The notes below the pieces were generated by a model. The model saw nothing but the letters and a program-made list of their open reading frames with translations, searched no databases and was not told the origin of the DNA. A stretch of 64,000 nucleotides of DNA from SKW197 sp049970095. GTDB taxonomy: Archaea; Thermoplasmatota; Thermoplasmata; Lutacidiplasmatales; SKW197. Each line of letters opens with the position of its first letter. Position 1 is the first letter of the stretch. This document shows positions 52,489 through 61,445 of this stretch, in pieces. A program made the translations under genes and the position numbers. The DNA is taken from assembly GCA_049970095.1 (NCBI GenBank), contig JBMFNP010000002.1:14196-78195 (forward strand), in the 5' to 3' direction.

Positions 52489-53231
52489 ATTATCACCACC
52501 GCAAGCATTACAGTGAGGGAGATAGAGAAAAGGTTATTTGTGCCTTTTGTTAACAGTCCCCTGTTTTCAAGTGTAGCTCCCAAAACACTATCTATCTGGC
52601 AGCCTGCAAACCCTAAAATACAAACAAAAGATATGTTCTGGAGAATGCTCCATGCGTCATGCACATAAATTTCCCCGAGAATTCCGAAAAACCCTATGCC
52701 AATAACGCTTACGAATAAACTACCGGTGAATGCCCAGCAAAGCCCCAGTACTGAGATACCCCCATTCGTGCCTCTTGCCACCCTCCTGAAATTTGTGATA
52801 AGATATACTCTGTCAGATAGAACACCAATCTCACTGGCGAGTGTATCTGCGGCAGCCCCAGCTATGGCTACCAGGTAAAAAAGCACATATTGGGTATGCG
52901 TAAATCCAGATGAATAAAAGTGTGAGAGAAAAGCAATTCCCATGGGCACACATCCATTTGCAATCACATTTTTCCACCCACGCTCTCCAGCAACTCCTTC
53001 TTGCAATCCAAGTTCTTTCTTTGTTTTAAACTTGTATTTTGTCGCAAAGAAACTGGCAAACAGAAAAAGGAGGAGAAGAAGAAGCCAGGGATAACCTCCA
53101 AAGAGACCGATACAAAATCCTACCACAAATGCGGAAACAGTGCCTGGCAAATCCAATAAATGCTTCCAGTAAGCAAGTACACCAATTAGAATGCATGTCC
53201 CAAATGTAAAAAGTAAATTTACCAACTCCAT
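52476..53231 (-). CDS. DUF92 family membrane protein (polyprenyl/phytyl-phosphate kinase-like)
   Basis: The 251-residue protein has six to seven transmembrane helices and the DUF92 landmarks: YKFKTKKELGLQ, ERGWKNVIANGCVP, AGAAADTLASEIGVLS and GTNGGISVLG. Plant members phosphorylate phytyl phosphate to the diphosphate; in archaea a role in recycling isoprenoid phosphates for lipid synthesis is suggested by homology only. It sits between a small zinc-ribbon gene and apgM in one operon. Confidence 0.9.
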   Translation of the reverse strand: MELVNLLFTFGTCILIGVLAYWKHLLDLPGTVSAFVVGFCIGLFGGYPWLLLLLLFLFASFFATKYKFKTKKELGLQEGVAGERGWKNVIANGCVPMGIAFLSHFYSSGFTHTQYVLFYLVAIAGAAADTLASEIGVLSDRVYLITNFRRVARGTNGGISVLGLCWAFTGSLFVSVIGIGFFGILGEIYVHDAWSILQNISFVCILGFAGCQIDSVLGATLENRGLLTKGTNNLFSISLTVMLAVVIIWLV

Positions 53232-53254
53232 TCTTTTTCCTGCCTAAATGCCGT

Positions 53255-53401
53255 TTATTCCTTTGGAAATTCATGCCCACATTTTGGGCATTTAATATAA
53301 CCGCAATCTCCAAATGTGGAAGAGGCGCAACCTCTGCATGCAAAGCTCCTTCCATATAGCGTATCAAACTTGAAGCCACATTTTGGGCATATGACTATCA
53401 T
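53255..53401 (-). CDS. Small zinc-ribbon protein
   Basis: A 48-residue protein with cysteine pairs CPKC (5-8), CRGC (22-25) and CPKC (37-40), plus a single Cys near 32, consistent with one or two zinc knuckles. The ATG at 53401 is preceded by GGGGTGG. It starts 10 bases after mtnP and lies 23 bases before DUF92, so it is a true operon member, not a shadow. The role is unknown. Confidence 0.75.
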   Translation of the reverse strand: MIVICPKCGFKFDTLYGRSFACRGCASSTFGDCGYIKCPKCGHEFPKE

Positions 53402-53411
53402 TTTTCCACCC

Positions 53412-54200
53412 CTACACACCTGCAAATTCAAGTGCATTCCTGCATGCGCAATGCCTTTCTGGTGTGGCAGGGATGCAATCCGCCAGAATCTTCTTTATAT
53501 TTTCAATGTTCTTCTGCATTGTTGTGATTATCTCGTGTGCCTCAACAGGTTTTTCTGCCCATACATCATAGTCAGTAATCTGGCACAAACTTGCATAGCA
53601 CATCTCCAGCTCTCTAGCAAGCTGGGCCTCTGGCACCAGTGTCATCCCTATGATATCTGCAAAATTTCTGAACATCTTGCTTTCAGCTCTTGTTGAAAAT
53701 CTCGGGCCCTCTATGCACACATATGTTCCATGGGAGTGTGTTTTTATTCCCAGTTTTTCAGCACTGGCACATAGAATTTTTCGTAGTTCAGGGCAGAACG
53801 GGTCAGCCATTGAGATATGATAGGTTTTTCCACCATCGTAAAACGAATAATCCCTTTTCTTAGTAAAATCAATGAACTGGTCAGGGATTACCAGATGCCC
53901 TGGTTCCATCTCCATTTTCAACGATCCAACTGTTTGAATGGAATATATTCTTTCCACTCCTGCGGACTTCAACGCCCAGATGTTAGCACGATAGTTTACT
54001 TTGTGGGCTGGAAGCACATGGCCCTTCCCATGTCTGGCAAGAAAGGCAACATGCGCATTTCCAATCTTTCCAATCTCTATGTTAGAAGAGGGTGCACCGT
54101 ATGGAGTAGATATCTTTAGGTTTCCTTCTGGTGAAAACAAGCCAGATTCGTATAGTCCTGAACCCCCTATGATTCCTATTTTTGGTTTTATTTCTTGCAT
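53412..54200 (-). CDS. mtnP: S-methyl-5'-thioadenosine phosphorylase
   Basis: The enzyme splits methylthioadenosine to adenine and methylthioribose 1-phosphate, salvaging the by-product of polyamine synthesis. The 262 residues begin with the phosphate loop IGIIGGSGLYESG, then NIEIGKIGNAHVAFLARHGKGH and LPAHKVNYRANIWALK in parts, and the base-binding CIEGPRFSTRAESKMFR. The C-terminal YASLCQITDYDVW is typical. It is first in an operon with a zinc-ribbon protein, DUF92, apgM and an MFS transporter. Confidence 0.94.
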   Translation of the reverse strand: MQEIKPKIGIIGGSGLYESGLFSPEGNLKISTPYGAPSSNIEIGKIGNAHVAFLARHGKGHVLPAHKVNYRANIWALKSAGVERIYSIQTVGSLKMEMEPGHLVIPDQFIDFTKKRDYSFYDGGKTYHISMADPFCPELRKILCASAEKLGIKTHSHGTYVCIEGPRFSTRAESKMFRNFADIIGMTLVPEAQLARELEMCYASLCQITDYDVWAEKPVEAHEIITTMQKNIENIKKILADCIPATPERHCACRNALEFAGV

Positions 54201-54255
54201 GAGGGAAGGAAGGAGGAGTGGGATTTTAGGTTTTCTCTCCTTTATGCCATGAGAA

Positions 54256-54267
54256 GTTATATATAGG
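54256..54267. promoter_or_regulatory. Shared TATA region of the mtnP and pilus operons
   Basis: GTTATATATAGG is centred about 26 bases before the ATG at 54287, so it serves the pilus operon. Being symmetric it could also fire leftwards for mtnP, which would then have a leader of about 30 bases. Confidence 0.5.
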
Positions 54268-54286
54268 ATGTTTCCAATACGGGAGT

Positions 54287-55267
54287 ATGAAATCCCTGTT
54301 TACAGGTGGTGAGATGAGGTTACCAGAATTTAACCAGTACAAGGAAATGCTTGAGGCAAGAAGAAAATTTAGAGATTCGAGAACTGGTGTGGCTTCTACA
54401 GTGGGCACTATAATGGCATTGATGGTGTTTCTTGCATTTCTCTCAATGTTCACTACACAGTACATTCCCCTCTGGATGCAGGACAATGAAGTGCAGTACA
54501 TGAACCAGGTTGAAAATGATATGTCAAGATTAAAGTCAAACATAGATATTCTGGTGGTGAATAATGTTGTTGATTTTACACTCTATTCTCCGATAACAAT
54601 GGTCTCAGGTTATGTGCCTGTATTTGCAGAACCCACCCATGGAACTCTTACATTCCAGCCAAACAAAGGAATGATAAATGTGATTTACAATTACTCGTAC
54701 AACACCTCCACCACCCCTTACACGCCGATCCAGTATTCTACAAACCTGACAGGTGGTTACATAAGTCTTCATGCCCCAAACAGATATTATGTAGCCCAGA
54801 CAATTGTCTACGAAAATGGCGCAATTATTGTGAGCCAGGGACTGGATAAACAGGTGATTACTGGTGCGCCGCCAGTAACTGCAGAGAAGAAAGATATTTA
54901 CAAGAACTTCACAATTGCACTTTACTCATTACTTGGGCAGGCAGCATCTGGCTATGCCGAGGGCACAAAAGGAATTTACACATCTCTGGTGTATGTTGAG
55001 AGGTTTAACCAGCGATTTTACGAAGAATGGAATATCACAGATAATGTGACAATAGAATTCCAGACCGCTTATCCAAAGGCATGGTGCGATTTCTACAATA
55101 AAACCTTTGCAATGCATAACTTCACAAGTGGAGTTGATTATACAATGAGCACCCCCACATTGATTAGTGAGGGATATTACAAATTCACAATTACGGTGTA
55201 TAATTTAACAGATTTCACCATAGTCAAATCTTCTATCAAAACTTCTATAGAGGGTACGGGAGGTTAA
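54287..55267 (+). CDS. Type IV pilin-like protein
   Basis: The protein has 326 residues from the ATG at 54287, or 317 from the ATG at 54314, which has GGTGGTGAG upstream. A charged segment is followed by RTGVASTVGTIMALMVFLAF, the hydrophobic stalk typical of archaeal pilins and archaellins, then a serine/threonine- and asparagine-rich outer domain with many sequons. It leads an operon with secretion ATPases and platform proteins. It may be the pilin or a minor tip protein. The N-terminal segment before the helix, about 37 residues, is unusually long for a class III signal. Confidence 0.75.
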   Translation: MKSLFTGGEMRLPEFNQYKEMLEARRKFRDSRTGVASTVGTIMALMVFLAFLSMFTTQYIPLWMQDNEVQYMNQVENDMSRLKSNIDILVVNNVVDFTLYSPITMVSGYVPVFAEPTHGTLTFQPNKGMINVIYNYSYNTSTTPYTPIQYSTNLTGGYISLHAPNRYYVAQTIVYENGAIIVSQGLDKQVITGAPPVTAEKKDIYKNFTIALYSLLGQAASGYAEGTKGIYTSLVYVERFNQRFYEEWNITDNVTIEFQTAYPKAWCDFYNKTFAMHNFTSGVDYTMSTPTLISEGYYKFTITVYNLTDFTIVKSSIKTSIEGTGG

Positions 55268-55271
55268 AAAT

Positions 55272-56888
55272 ATGGCTAAATCTGCTGGGAAATTGGGAAT
55301 TAAAATCAAGGTTCCCAAACGAGAAATCATGAAAAGCCTCTCTGAAGGCCTGGAAGGAGGAACAATCACTGAAATTCCTAGAATCAGTGATCCAAACATT
55401 CAAGAACTTGAATTTAGACCACACAACCCACCATATAGTTATTCAAGAGTGACCTACAACAACACCACCAAAGAATACCTATATGAGGTTATAGAACCCA
55501 AACTTTCAATTAGAGAGAAGGAGGTTCTGGACCTTGTAAAAGATACACTTATGAGGACTGTAGGCTATGACTGGGAAAGCATGACTGCAAAAGACAAGGA
55601 AGAATATCTTAGGGGTTGTGTAAACGCCTATCTGAAATCAAGGATGATACATCTCTCCCCTATTTCTGTTGAGCGAATCATTTATTACATTATCAGGGAT
55701 TTTGTGGGGTTTGGACCCATTGATGTGCTCATGCATGATGAGATGGTAGAGGATATTTCCTGTGATGGTGTGGAAATTCCGATTTATCTATACCACCAGA
55801 AATTTGAGTCAATAAAAACAAACATTATGTTCAAAACAGACGAAGAGTTAAATTCATTTATTGTTGCTCTGGGACAGAGGTGTGGCAAGCAGATTTCAGT
55901 TTCAAATCCGATTTTAGATGGAACAACACCTGAAGGACACAGGGTACAGGCAACCTATGCAAGGGAGGTAACGACCAGAGGTGGGAGTTTTACAATCAGG
56001 CGCTTCAAAGAAAAGCCTTTCACACCTGTTGACCTCATTCTCACAAAAACAGCATCGCCGGAGATGGTAGCTTATTTCTGGATTGCAGTAGAACATGGAG
56101 AATCTATAATCGTATGCGGAGGCCCAGCAAGTGGGAAGACCTCTACGCTCAATGCGATCACGCTCTTTATTCCTCCTGCTGCAAAAATAATTACGATGGA
56201 AGATACCCGAGAAATCAAGCTTCCGCATGAAAACTGGATTCCTGGTGCTACCCGAAGTGGCACAGGGGAGAGGGGTGCAGATGGAAAAGCGGCTGGAGAA
56301 ATAGATATGTTTGACCTCGTGAGAGCTGCACTCAGACAGAGGCCCAACTACATTATTGTAGGAGAAGTGAGGGGGAGGGAAACCTATACAATGTTCCAGG
56401 CAATGGCTACGGGGCATACAACATACTCCACAATGCACGCAGACTCTGTAAAATCAATGGTAAACCGTCTGGAAAACCCACCAATTTCTACACCGAGAAT
56501 CTTACTTTCTGCACTCAACAATGTGATTATCCAGACGCATGCCAGAGTAGGCATGAGCATGGTGCGCAGAATAAAGCAGGTGATTGAAATTGTAGGTTTT
56601 GAGCCTGAAACAAATGAGTTAATCACAAACACGGTCTATGAATGGGACCAGCCCACAGACTCCTTTGTTTTCAAGGGGCACAGTTTCCTGTTTGATAAAA
56701 TCATGGAGATGAAGAACCTCACACATGAGGAAATGATGGAGGAATTCAACAGAAGAGTTGAGGTTGTGAATTACATGGTGCGGAAAAACATCACAGATTA
56801 TAGAAAACTTGCAAACATAATTGTGGCATATTTTAAGGACCCAAAAGACACAATTGAGAAGATTAGAGGTGATAGATTTGTCTCCTGA
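55272..56888 (+). CDS. Type II/IV secretion ATPase (GspE/FlaI family), first copy
   Basis: A 538-residue pilus motor. Residues 35-100 contain EIPRISDPNIQELEFRPHNP and EYLYEVIEPKLS; the ATPase core has Walker A CGGPASGKTSTLNA, the Asp box ITMEDTREIKLPHENW, Walker B NYIIVGEVRGRE and the His box ATGHTTYSTMHADS. It powers pilus assembly on the cytoplasmic face, with the platform proteins encoded just downstream. It is closely paralogous to the gene at 58884. Confidence 0.93.
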   Translation: MAKSAGKLGIKIKVPKREIMKSLSEGLEGGTITEIPRISDPNIQELEFRPHNPPYSYSRVTYNNTTKEYLYEVIEPKLSIREKEVLDLVKDTLMRTVGYDWESMTAKDKEEYLRGCVNAYLKSRMIHLSPISVERIIYYIIRDFVGFGPIDVLMHDEMVEDISCDGVEIPIYLYHQKFESIKTNIMFKTDEELNSFIVALGQRCGKQISVSNPILDGTTPEGHRVQATYAREVTTRGGSFTIRRFKEKPFTPVDLILTKTASPEMVAYFWIAVEHGESIIVCGGPASGKTSTLNAITLFIPPAAKIITMEDTREIKLPHENWIPGATRSGTGERGADGKAAGEIDMFDLVRAALRQRPNYIIVGEVRGRETYTMFQAMATGHTTYSTMHADSVKSMVNRLENPPISTPRILLSALNNVIIQTHARVGMSMVRRIKQVIEIVGFEPETNELITNTVYEWDQPTDSFVFKGHSFLFDKIMEMKNLTHEEMMEEFNRRVEVVNYMVRKNITDYRKLANIIVAYFKDPKDTIEKIRGDRFVS

Positions 56889-57891
56889 GGTGAAGAGCAG
56901 ATTTGATGCCCTGGACACAAAGAGAGCTTATCTGAAGACGCAGAAGGCGGGTGCACAGCGTGAGATTCTGTCAAGCCATGTTGTGAAATTACCAAAAGGA
57001 GTGATGCCCAAGTATGCGCAACTCACACCAATGCAGCAAGTTGCGTGGAAAATGTTCGGGGAAAAGGCAGAGGTAGCTGCAAGGATGAACCAGAAGCTGG
57101 AAGACGATTTACTCAAGGCACATATCCGAATGAGGCCTGAGGAATACATTGCATATGTATGGTTCATTACATTGATTACTGGTATTGCCCTTTCCATCGT
57201 GGGTATTGTCCTTGGCATATTTCTTGTGCTTATGGGAAATTTAGTTCTCGGAATTCCTATTGCTGTGATTCTCCCAGTGGGTGGTACTTACATGACATAC
57301 TTTATTATGATGCACACTCCAGCATCCAGGGCGAAGGCAAGGGCAAGGGATATTGACAAGAAAATTTCACCAGCAATGAGTTTTGTCTCTGCGATGGCTT
57401 CTGCAGATGTAAACATTGATGTGATTTTCAAGGAGCTTGCCAGACAACATATTTACGGAGAAATAAAGGAGGAGGCAGGTTGGATCACTAGAGATACAGA
57501 ACTTCTTGGTGTGGACATTCTTACAGCAATCAAGAAAGGGGCATCAAGAACTCCATCAGCAAAATTTCAGGATTTCCTTCAGGGCGTGGTCACAACTTCT
57601 ACATCTGGTGGTCAGCTGAAACCCTACTTTCTTACAAAAGCTGAGCAGTATGAGAAGGAAGCAAAACTTGAAATGGCGAAGCGGCTTGAAACCCTTGGAA
57701 TGCTTGCTGAAACCTTTGTAACGGTTGTTGTTGCCTTCCCGCTTTTCCTCGTGGTCATCATGGCAATCATGGCCCTTGTAGGGGGACAGGGGAGATTCAT
57801 CCTAAACCTTCTCTATGTAATAGTGTTTTTGATGATACCCCTCTCTCAATTCGGATTCATTTTCGTAATATGGAACATGAGTAAGGAGTGA
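56878..57891 (+). CDS. Type II secretion/pilus platform membrane protein (FlaJ/TadB-like), first copy
   Basis: The 337-residue protein is read from a TTG at 56878, which has GAGGTGAT just upstream and gives (M)SPEVKSRFDALDTK; a GTG at 56869 is another option. It overlaps the ATPase gene by 11 bases. Two helices near 110-165, a cytoplasmic T2SSF-type domain (KKISPAMSFVSAMASADVNID, ASRTPSAKFQDFLQGVV) and two C-terminal helices form the platform. It works with the ATPase encoded either side. Confidence 0.87.
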   Translation: MSPEVKSRFDALDTKRAYLKTQKAGAQREILSSHVVKLPKGVMPKYAQLTPMQQVAWKMFGEKAEVAARMNQKLEDDLLKAHIRMRPEEYIAYVWFITLITGIALSIVGIVLGIFLVLMGNLVLGIPIAVILPVGGTYMTYFIMMHTPASRAKARARDIDKKISPAMSFVSAMASADVNIDVIFKELARQHIYGEIKEEAGWITRDTELLGVDILTAIKKGASRTPSAKFQDFLQGVVTTSTSGGQLKPYFLTKAEQYEKEAKLEMAKRLETLGMLAETFVTVVVAFPLFLVVIMAIMALVGGQGRFILNLLYVIVFLMIPLSQFGFIFVIWNMSKE

Positions 57892-57896
57892 TGTAA

Positions 57897-58874
57897 ATGG
57901 TAGGACTATTTGGTGAAGGCGGGGATAAAATACCGACAAGCAAATTGATACTGATAGTGTGCGGATGCATTGCAGCAGTGTTTTTCATAATAGGTGTGCT
58001 TAATTTGATACCCGTGGATAAGAACAACCCTGACAAGACCGTGATTGAGACACCTTTCAGACAGTATGATTATAACTTTGATGGACAGATGGAGCCGGAG
58101 AATGCTGTGAATCGTGCCCTTGACTTCTTTGTGCTTGGAATTGCAATTCTGATAGGCCCCTATGGGTTCTACAAGAACATGGAGTTAAGCAGAATAAGAA
58201 GTATAGAGGAAAGATTGCCTGACTTTCTCAGAGATGTGAGTGAGGCAGGGAGATTTGGAATGACACTGGCTGAGGCAATTGTGGTTGCTTCAACAGGAAG
58301 ATATGGGAAACTCACCCCCGAAATCCGAAAAATGGCTGCACAGATAGAATGGGGTGTTCCTGCAGCAGAGGCCCTTCGTCTCTTTGCACAGCGCGTGAAC
58401 ACACCAGCAGTAAACAGATGTGTTGCAATCATTACAAAGGCAAATGACGCAGGTGGTAATGTTGCGGATGTGCTTTCAATGGTTGCACATGACACGAAAG
58501 AGGTGCAGTTGATGGATGCCCAGAAACGCATCTCAATGACCACATACCTTACTGTAATTTACATAGCGTTTTTTGTTTTCATTGTCACCATCATGATTCT
58601 TAACGCAACATTCCTGCCTCAGATGGCAAAGGCTGGGAAAAGTGTGGAAGAAGGTGCGCAAGCACTTGGTGGTGCTGGCGGTGCAAGTGCCACAAAAATT
58701 GAGTACAAACTTATACCAGAGATTATGTTTGTGATGTTCGTTTCTGTCATTATTCATGCAATAGGTGATGGAATACTTGCAGGTGTGATAATTACTGGGA
58801 AGATAGCTACAGGACTGCAACACAGTTTTGTTATGACACTCGTTGGTTGGCTGCTTATGCGGTTTATGGTGTGA
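57897..58874 (+). CDS. Type II secretion/pilus platform membrane protein (FlaJ/TadC-like), second copy
   Basis: The 325-residue protein has helices near 17-40, 78-96, 215-240 and 275-322, and between them a T2SSF-type cytoplasmic domain (RLPDFLRDVSEAGRFGMTLAE, VNRCVAIITKANDAGGNVAD). It is distinct in sequence from the preceding platform protein, like the TadB/TadC pair. A short repeat of glycine/alanine residues (GGAGGASA) lies in the outer loop. It starts 5 bases after its neighbour with a GGAGTGATG context. Confidence 0.9.
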   Translation: MVGLFGEGGDKIPTSKLILIVCGCIAAVFFIIGVLNLIPVDKNNPDKTVIETPFRQYDYNFDGQMEPENAVNRALDFFVLGIAILIGPYGFYKNMELSRIRSIEERLPDFLRDVSEAGRFGMTLAEAIVVASTGRYGKLTPEIRKMAAQIEWGVPAAEALRLFAQRVNTPAVNRCVAIITKANDAGGNVADVLSMVAHDTKEVQLMDAQKRISMTTYLTVIYIAFFVFIVTIMILNATFLPQMAKAGKSVEEGAQALGGAGGASATKIEYKLIPEIMFVMFVSVIIHAIGDGILAGVIITGKIATGLQHSFVMTLVGWLLMRFMV

Positions 58875-58883
58875 GGTGGGAAA

Positions 58884-60578
58884 ATGGCAGTAACCAATAA
58901 AAAAGAAGGAGAAAAAAACCTTCCCATAGGGCTAAGATTGGCTGGGTTCTTTCTCAAATCGAAGCCCAGAAAGGTTATGGTTCCTAAAGATGTGAAAGCC
59001 ATGGAAACAGAGGGAGTTAGAGGAATCACTGAAATCCCGAAGATTACAGAAAGGAATATTAATGAGATTGAGATTCAGCCCATTCAACCAGGTTATTCCT
59101 ATGTCAGAATAAAGTACGACACAATTTCCAATGAGTATCTCTATGAGGTAATTGAACCCCAACTTACCCCTGATGAAGAATTCATACTGGAATTCCTTAA
59201 GGGAAAACTGATTGATGCTTTTGAGTTCGTGGAAATTGAAGATCCGAAAGAAAAAGAGAAGTATCTCAGGGAACTTGCATTAAAAGTGCTTCGCCAGAAC
59301 GAAATTCATCTCACCCCTATAAGCAAAGAGAAGATCTTGTACTATGTGGTGCGCGACTTCCTGGGCTATGGCTTGATTGGAGTGCCAATGATTGATCCGA
59401 ATGTAGAAGATATATCATGTGATGGTGTGAAAATTCCAATATATATTTTCCACAGAAAATATGGGTCAATTAAGTCCAATCTGAGATTTGAGTCAAATAA
59501 GGAACTGGATAGTTTTGTAGTATGGCTCGTGCAGCGATGCGGAAAACACATTTCTGTAGCCAATCCTATGGTGGATGCAACAGTGCCAGATGGCTCGAGA
59601 TTACAGGCAACCCTTGGAGAGCATGTGACGAAGCGAGGGTCCTCATTCACAATCAGGCGATTCAGGGAAAACCCGTTCACACCTGTAGATTTGCTTAAAT
59701 TTAAAACAATGTCCACTGAAATGATGGCATACATCTGGGTGGCAATTGAATCTGGGCAATCTATGATGGTATGCGGTGGTACCGCAAGTGGAAAAACCAC
59801 TACATTGAATGCAGTCCTTCTTTTCATTCCTCCCCAGATGAAGATTGTGAGTATTGAAGATACCAGAGAATTGAATCTGCCACATGAAAACTGGATTGCT
59901 TCTCTCACAAGATCAGGGTTTGGAGGAAAGAGTTTGATTACAGGTAAGGCAGCAGGTGAAATTGACATGTTTGATCTTCTCACTGCCGCACTGCGTCAAA
60001 GACCCCAGTATTTAATGGTAGGTGAGGTAAGAGGTGCAGAGGCATATATTGTGTTCCAGGCAATGGCAACAGGGAAAACATGTTATACTACATTCCATGC
60101 CGAATCTGTGGCTGCAATGGTGCACCGCATGGAAAATCCGCCAATCAATCTGCCACGGGCACTTGTAGCAGCGCTGAATATCGTACTCCTTCAGGGACAG
60201 GTTAAAGTGGGTACAAAGATGACACGGCGCGTAAAGAACCTCACGGAAATTGTGGGAATTGATCCTGAAACTAACGAATTGATTACAAACTCTGTTTATT
60301 CCTGGAATCCAGCTGATGACACATTCAGCTATAGCGGACATAGTTATGTGTATGAAAAGGTCGCAGCCTCTAAAAACTGGAGCATGAAGGAAATGGAAAG
60401 GGAAATCAAGCGAAGATGTGACATATTAGAGTACATGAAATTGATTGAATCAAAAGCCACAAGAGAGCATCCATTCACTTACAAGGAAGTGGCAAGACTG
60501 GTTTCCTGGTACTACAAAGAGCCGAATGCAGTCATGGAAACAGTGAGGCAGGCACTTGCAACCCAGCAGCAGAAATAA
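58884..60578 (+). CDS. Type II/IV secretion ATPase (GspE/FlaI family), second copy
   Basis: A 564-residue paralogue of the first ATPase: GITEIPKITERNINEIEIQP, EYLYEVIEPQLT, Walker A CGGTASGKTTTLNA, VSIEDTRELNLPHENW, Walker B YLMVGEVRGAE and the His-box region ATGKTCYTTFHAES. Lysine replaces the first histidine found in the first copy (ATGHTT). A C-terminal extension of about 30 residues is unique to this copy. The pair could be extension and retraction motors or a hetero-hexamer. Confidence 0.93.
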   Translation: MAVTNKKEGEKNLPIGLRLAGFFLKSKPRKVMVPKDVKAMETEGVRGITEIPKITERNINEIEIQPIQPGYSYVRIKYDTISNEYLYEVIEPQLTPDEEFILEFLKGKLIDAFEFVEIEDPKEKEKYLRELALKVLRQNEIHLTPISKEKILYYVVRDFLGYGLIGVPMIDPNVEDISCDGVKIPIYIFHRKYGSIKSNLRFESNKELDSFVVWLVQRCGKHISVANPMVDATVPDGSRLQATLGEHVTKRGSSFTIRRFRENPFTPVDLLKFKTMSTEMMAYIWVAIESGQSMMVCGGTASGKTTTLNAVLLFIPPQMKIVSIEDTRELNLPHENWIASLTRSGFGGKSLITGKAAGEIDMFDLLTAALRQRPQYLMVGEVRGAEAYIVFQAMATGKTCYTTFHAESVAAMVHRMENPPINLPRALVAALNIVLLQGQVKVGTKMTRRVKNLTEIVGIDPETNELITNSVYSWNPADDTFSYSGHSYVYEKVAASKNWSMKEMEREIKRRCDILEYMKLIESKATREHPFTYKEVARLVSWYYKEPNAVMETVRQALATQQQK

Positions 60579-61442
60579 ATGCCATATATTACAGAATTTG
60601 ATCCATGGAAAAACAGGGGCTGCACCTGTCCTCCTAAGTACACTCTCAATCCTTACACAGGATGTGCCCACAGATGTGTTTATTGTTATATCACTAGCTA
60701 CATACCAGAACCTTTTAAGCTTCGCTACAAACGCAATCTTGTGAGAACTGTAGCGAAAGAAGTGAAAAAAATGGATAGAGATAAATATATTAGTTTGAGC
60801 AACAGTTCAGACCCATATCCTCCAGTGGAAAGCGAGAATTGCATTACCAGGAACATTTTGAAGATTTTCAGGGAAAATAGATTTCCTGTGCTTATAATTA
60901 CAAAATCAGACATTGTGGCGAGAGATGTGGATATTTTATCAGAGATGGATGCTGTGGTAACCCTAACAATCACAACAGTGAATGACGAAATTGCGAAATT
61001 GCTTGAACCAGGTGCGCCTCCACCTTCAAGAAGATTGAAAGCAATAGAAAGATTGAGTGAGAAAGTGCCATGTGCTGTCAGAATAGACCCAATAATCCCA
61101 TTTATCAATGAAAATGTTGAAGAGGTTGTGAAGGAAGTGGCACCATTTGTGCGGCAGTGCATTTTCTCCACGCTTAAATTGAGAAGGGATGCATTTGAAA
61201 GAATAATTGGAGCATTTCCAGGTCTTAGTGAAAAACTGTACAGGCTTTACTTTAAAGAACTGAAAAAAATCGGTAATTCATATTATCTCCCACATGAACT
61301 GCGAAAACAGATAATCCAGAATGCAAGGGAGATTACAAGAAAATACACACTTGCTTTTTCCTCATGCAGAGAGTTTATGCAGGAAGTGAATGAATGTGCA
61401 TGTGATGGGAGTTCCTGGTTTAAAAATAGGGGAGCAAAATAG
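60579..61442 (+). CDS. Radical SAM protein, SplB-like
   Basis: The 287-residue protein has the radical SAM cluster motif CAHRCVYC (Cys29, Cys33, Cys36), with two further cysteines just before (GCTCPP). SNSSDPYPPVE and LIITKSDIVARD correspond to the barrel strands typical of spore-photoproduct-lyase-like enzymes. The substrate cannot be told; such archaeal proteins are mostly uncharacterised. Its ATG touches the stop of the second pilus ATPase, so it is co-transcribed. Confidence 0.88.
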   Translation: MPYITEFDPWKNRGCTCPPKYTLNPYTGCAHRCVYCYITSYIPEPFKLRYKRNLVRTVAKEVKKMDRDKYISLSNSSDPYPPVESENCITRNILKIFRENRFPVLIITKSDIVARDVDILSEMDAVVTLTITTVNDEIAKLLEPGAPPPSRRLKAIERLSEKVPCAVRIDPIIPFINENVEEVVKEVAPFVRQCIFSTLKLRRDAFERIIGAFPGLSEKLYRLYFKELKKIGNSYYLPHELRKQIIQNAREITRKYTLAFSSCREFMQEVNECACDGSSWFKNRGAK

Positions 61443-61445
61443 AAT

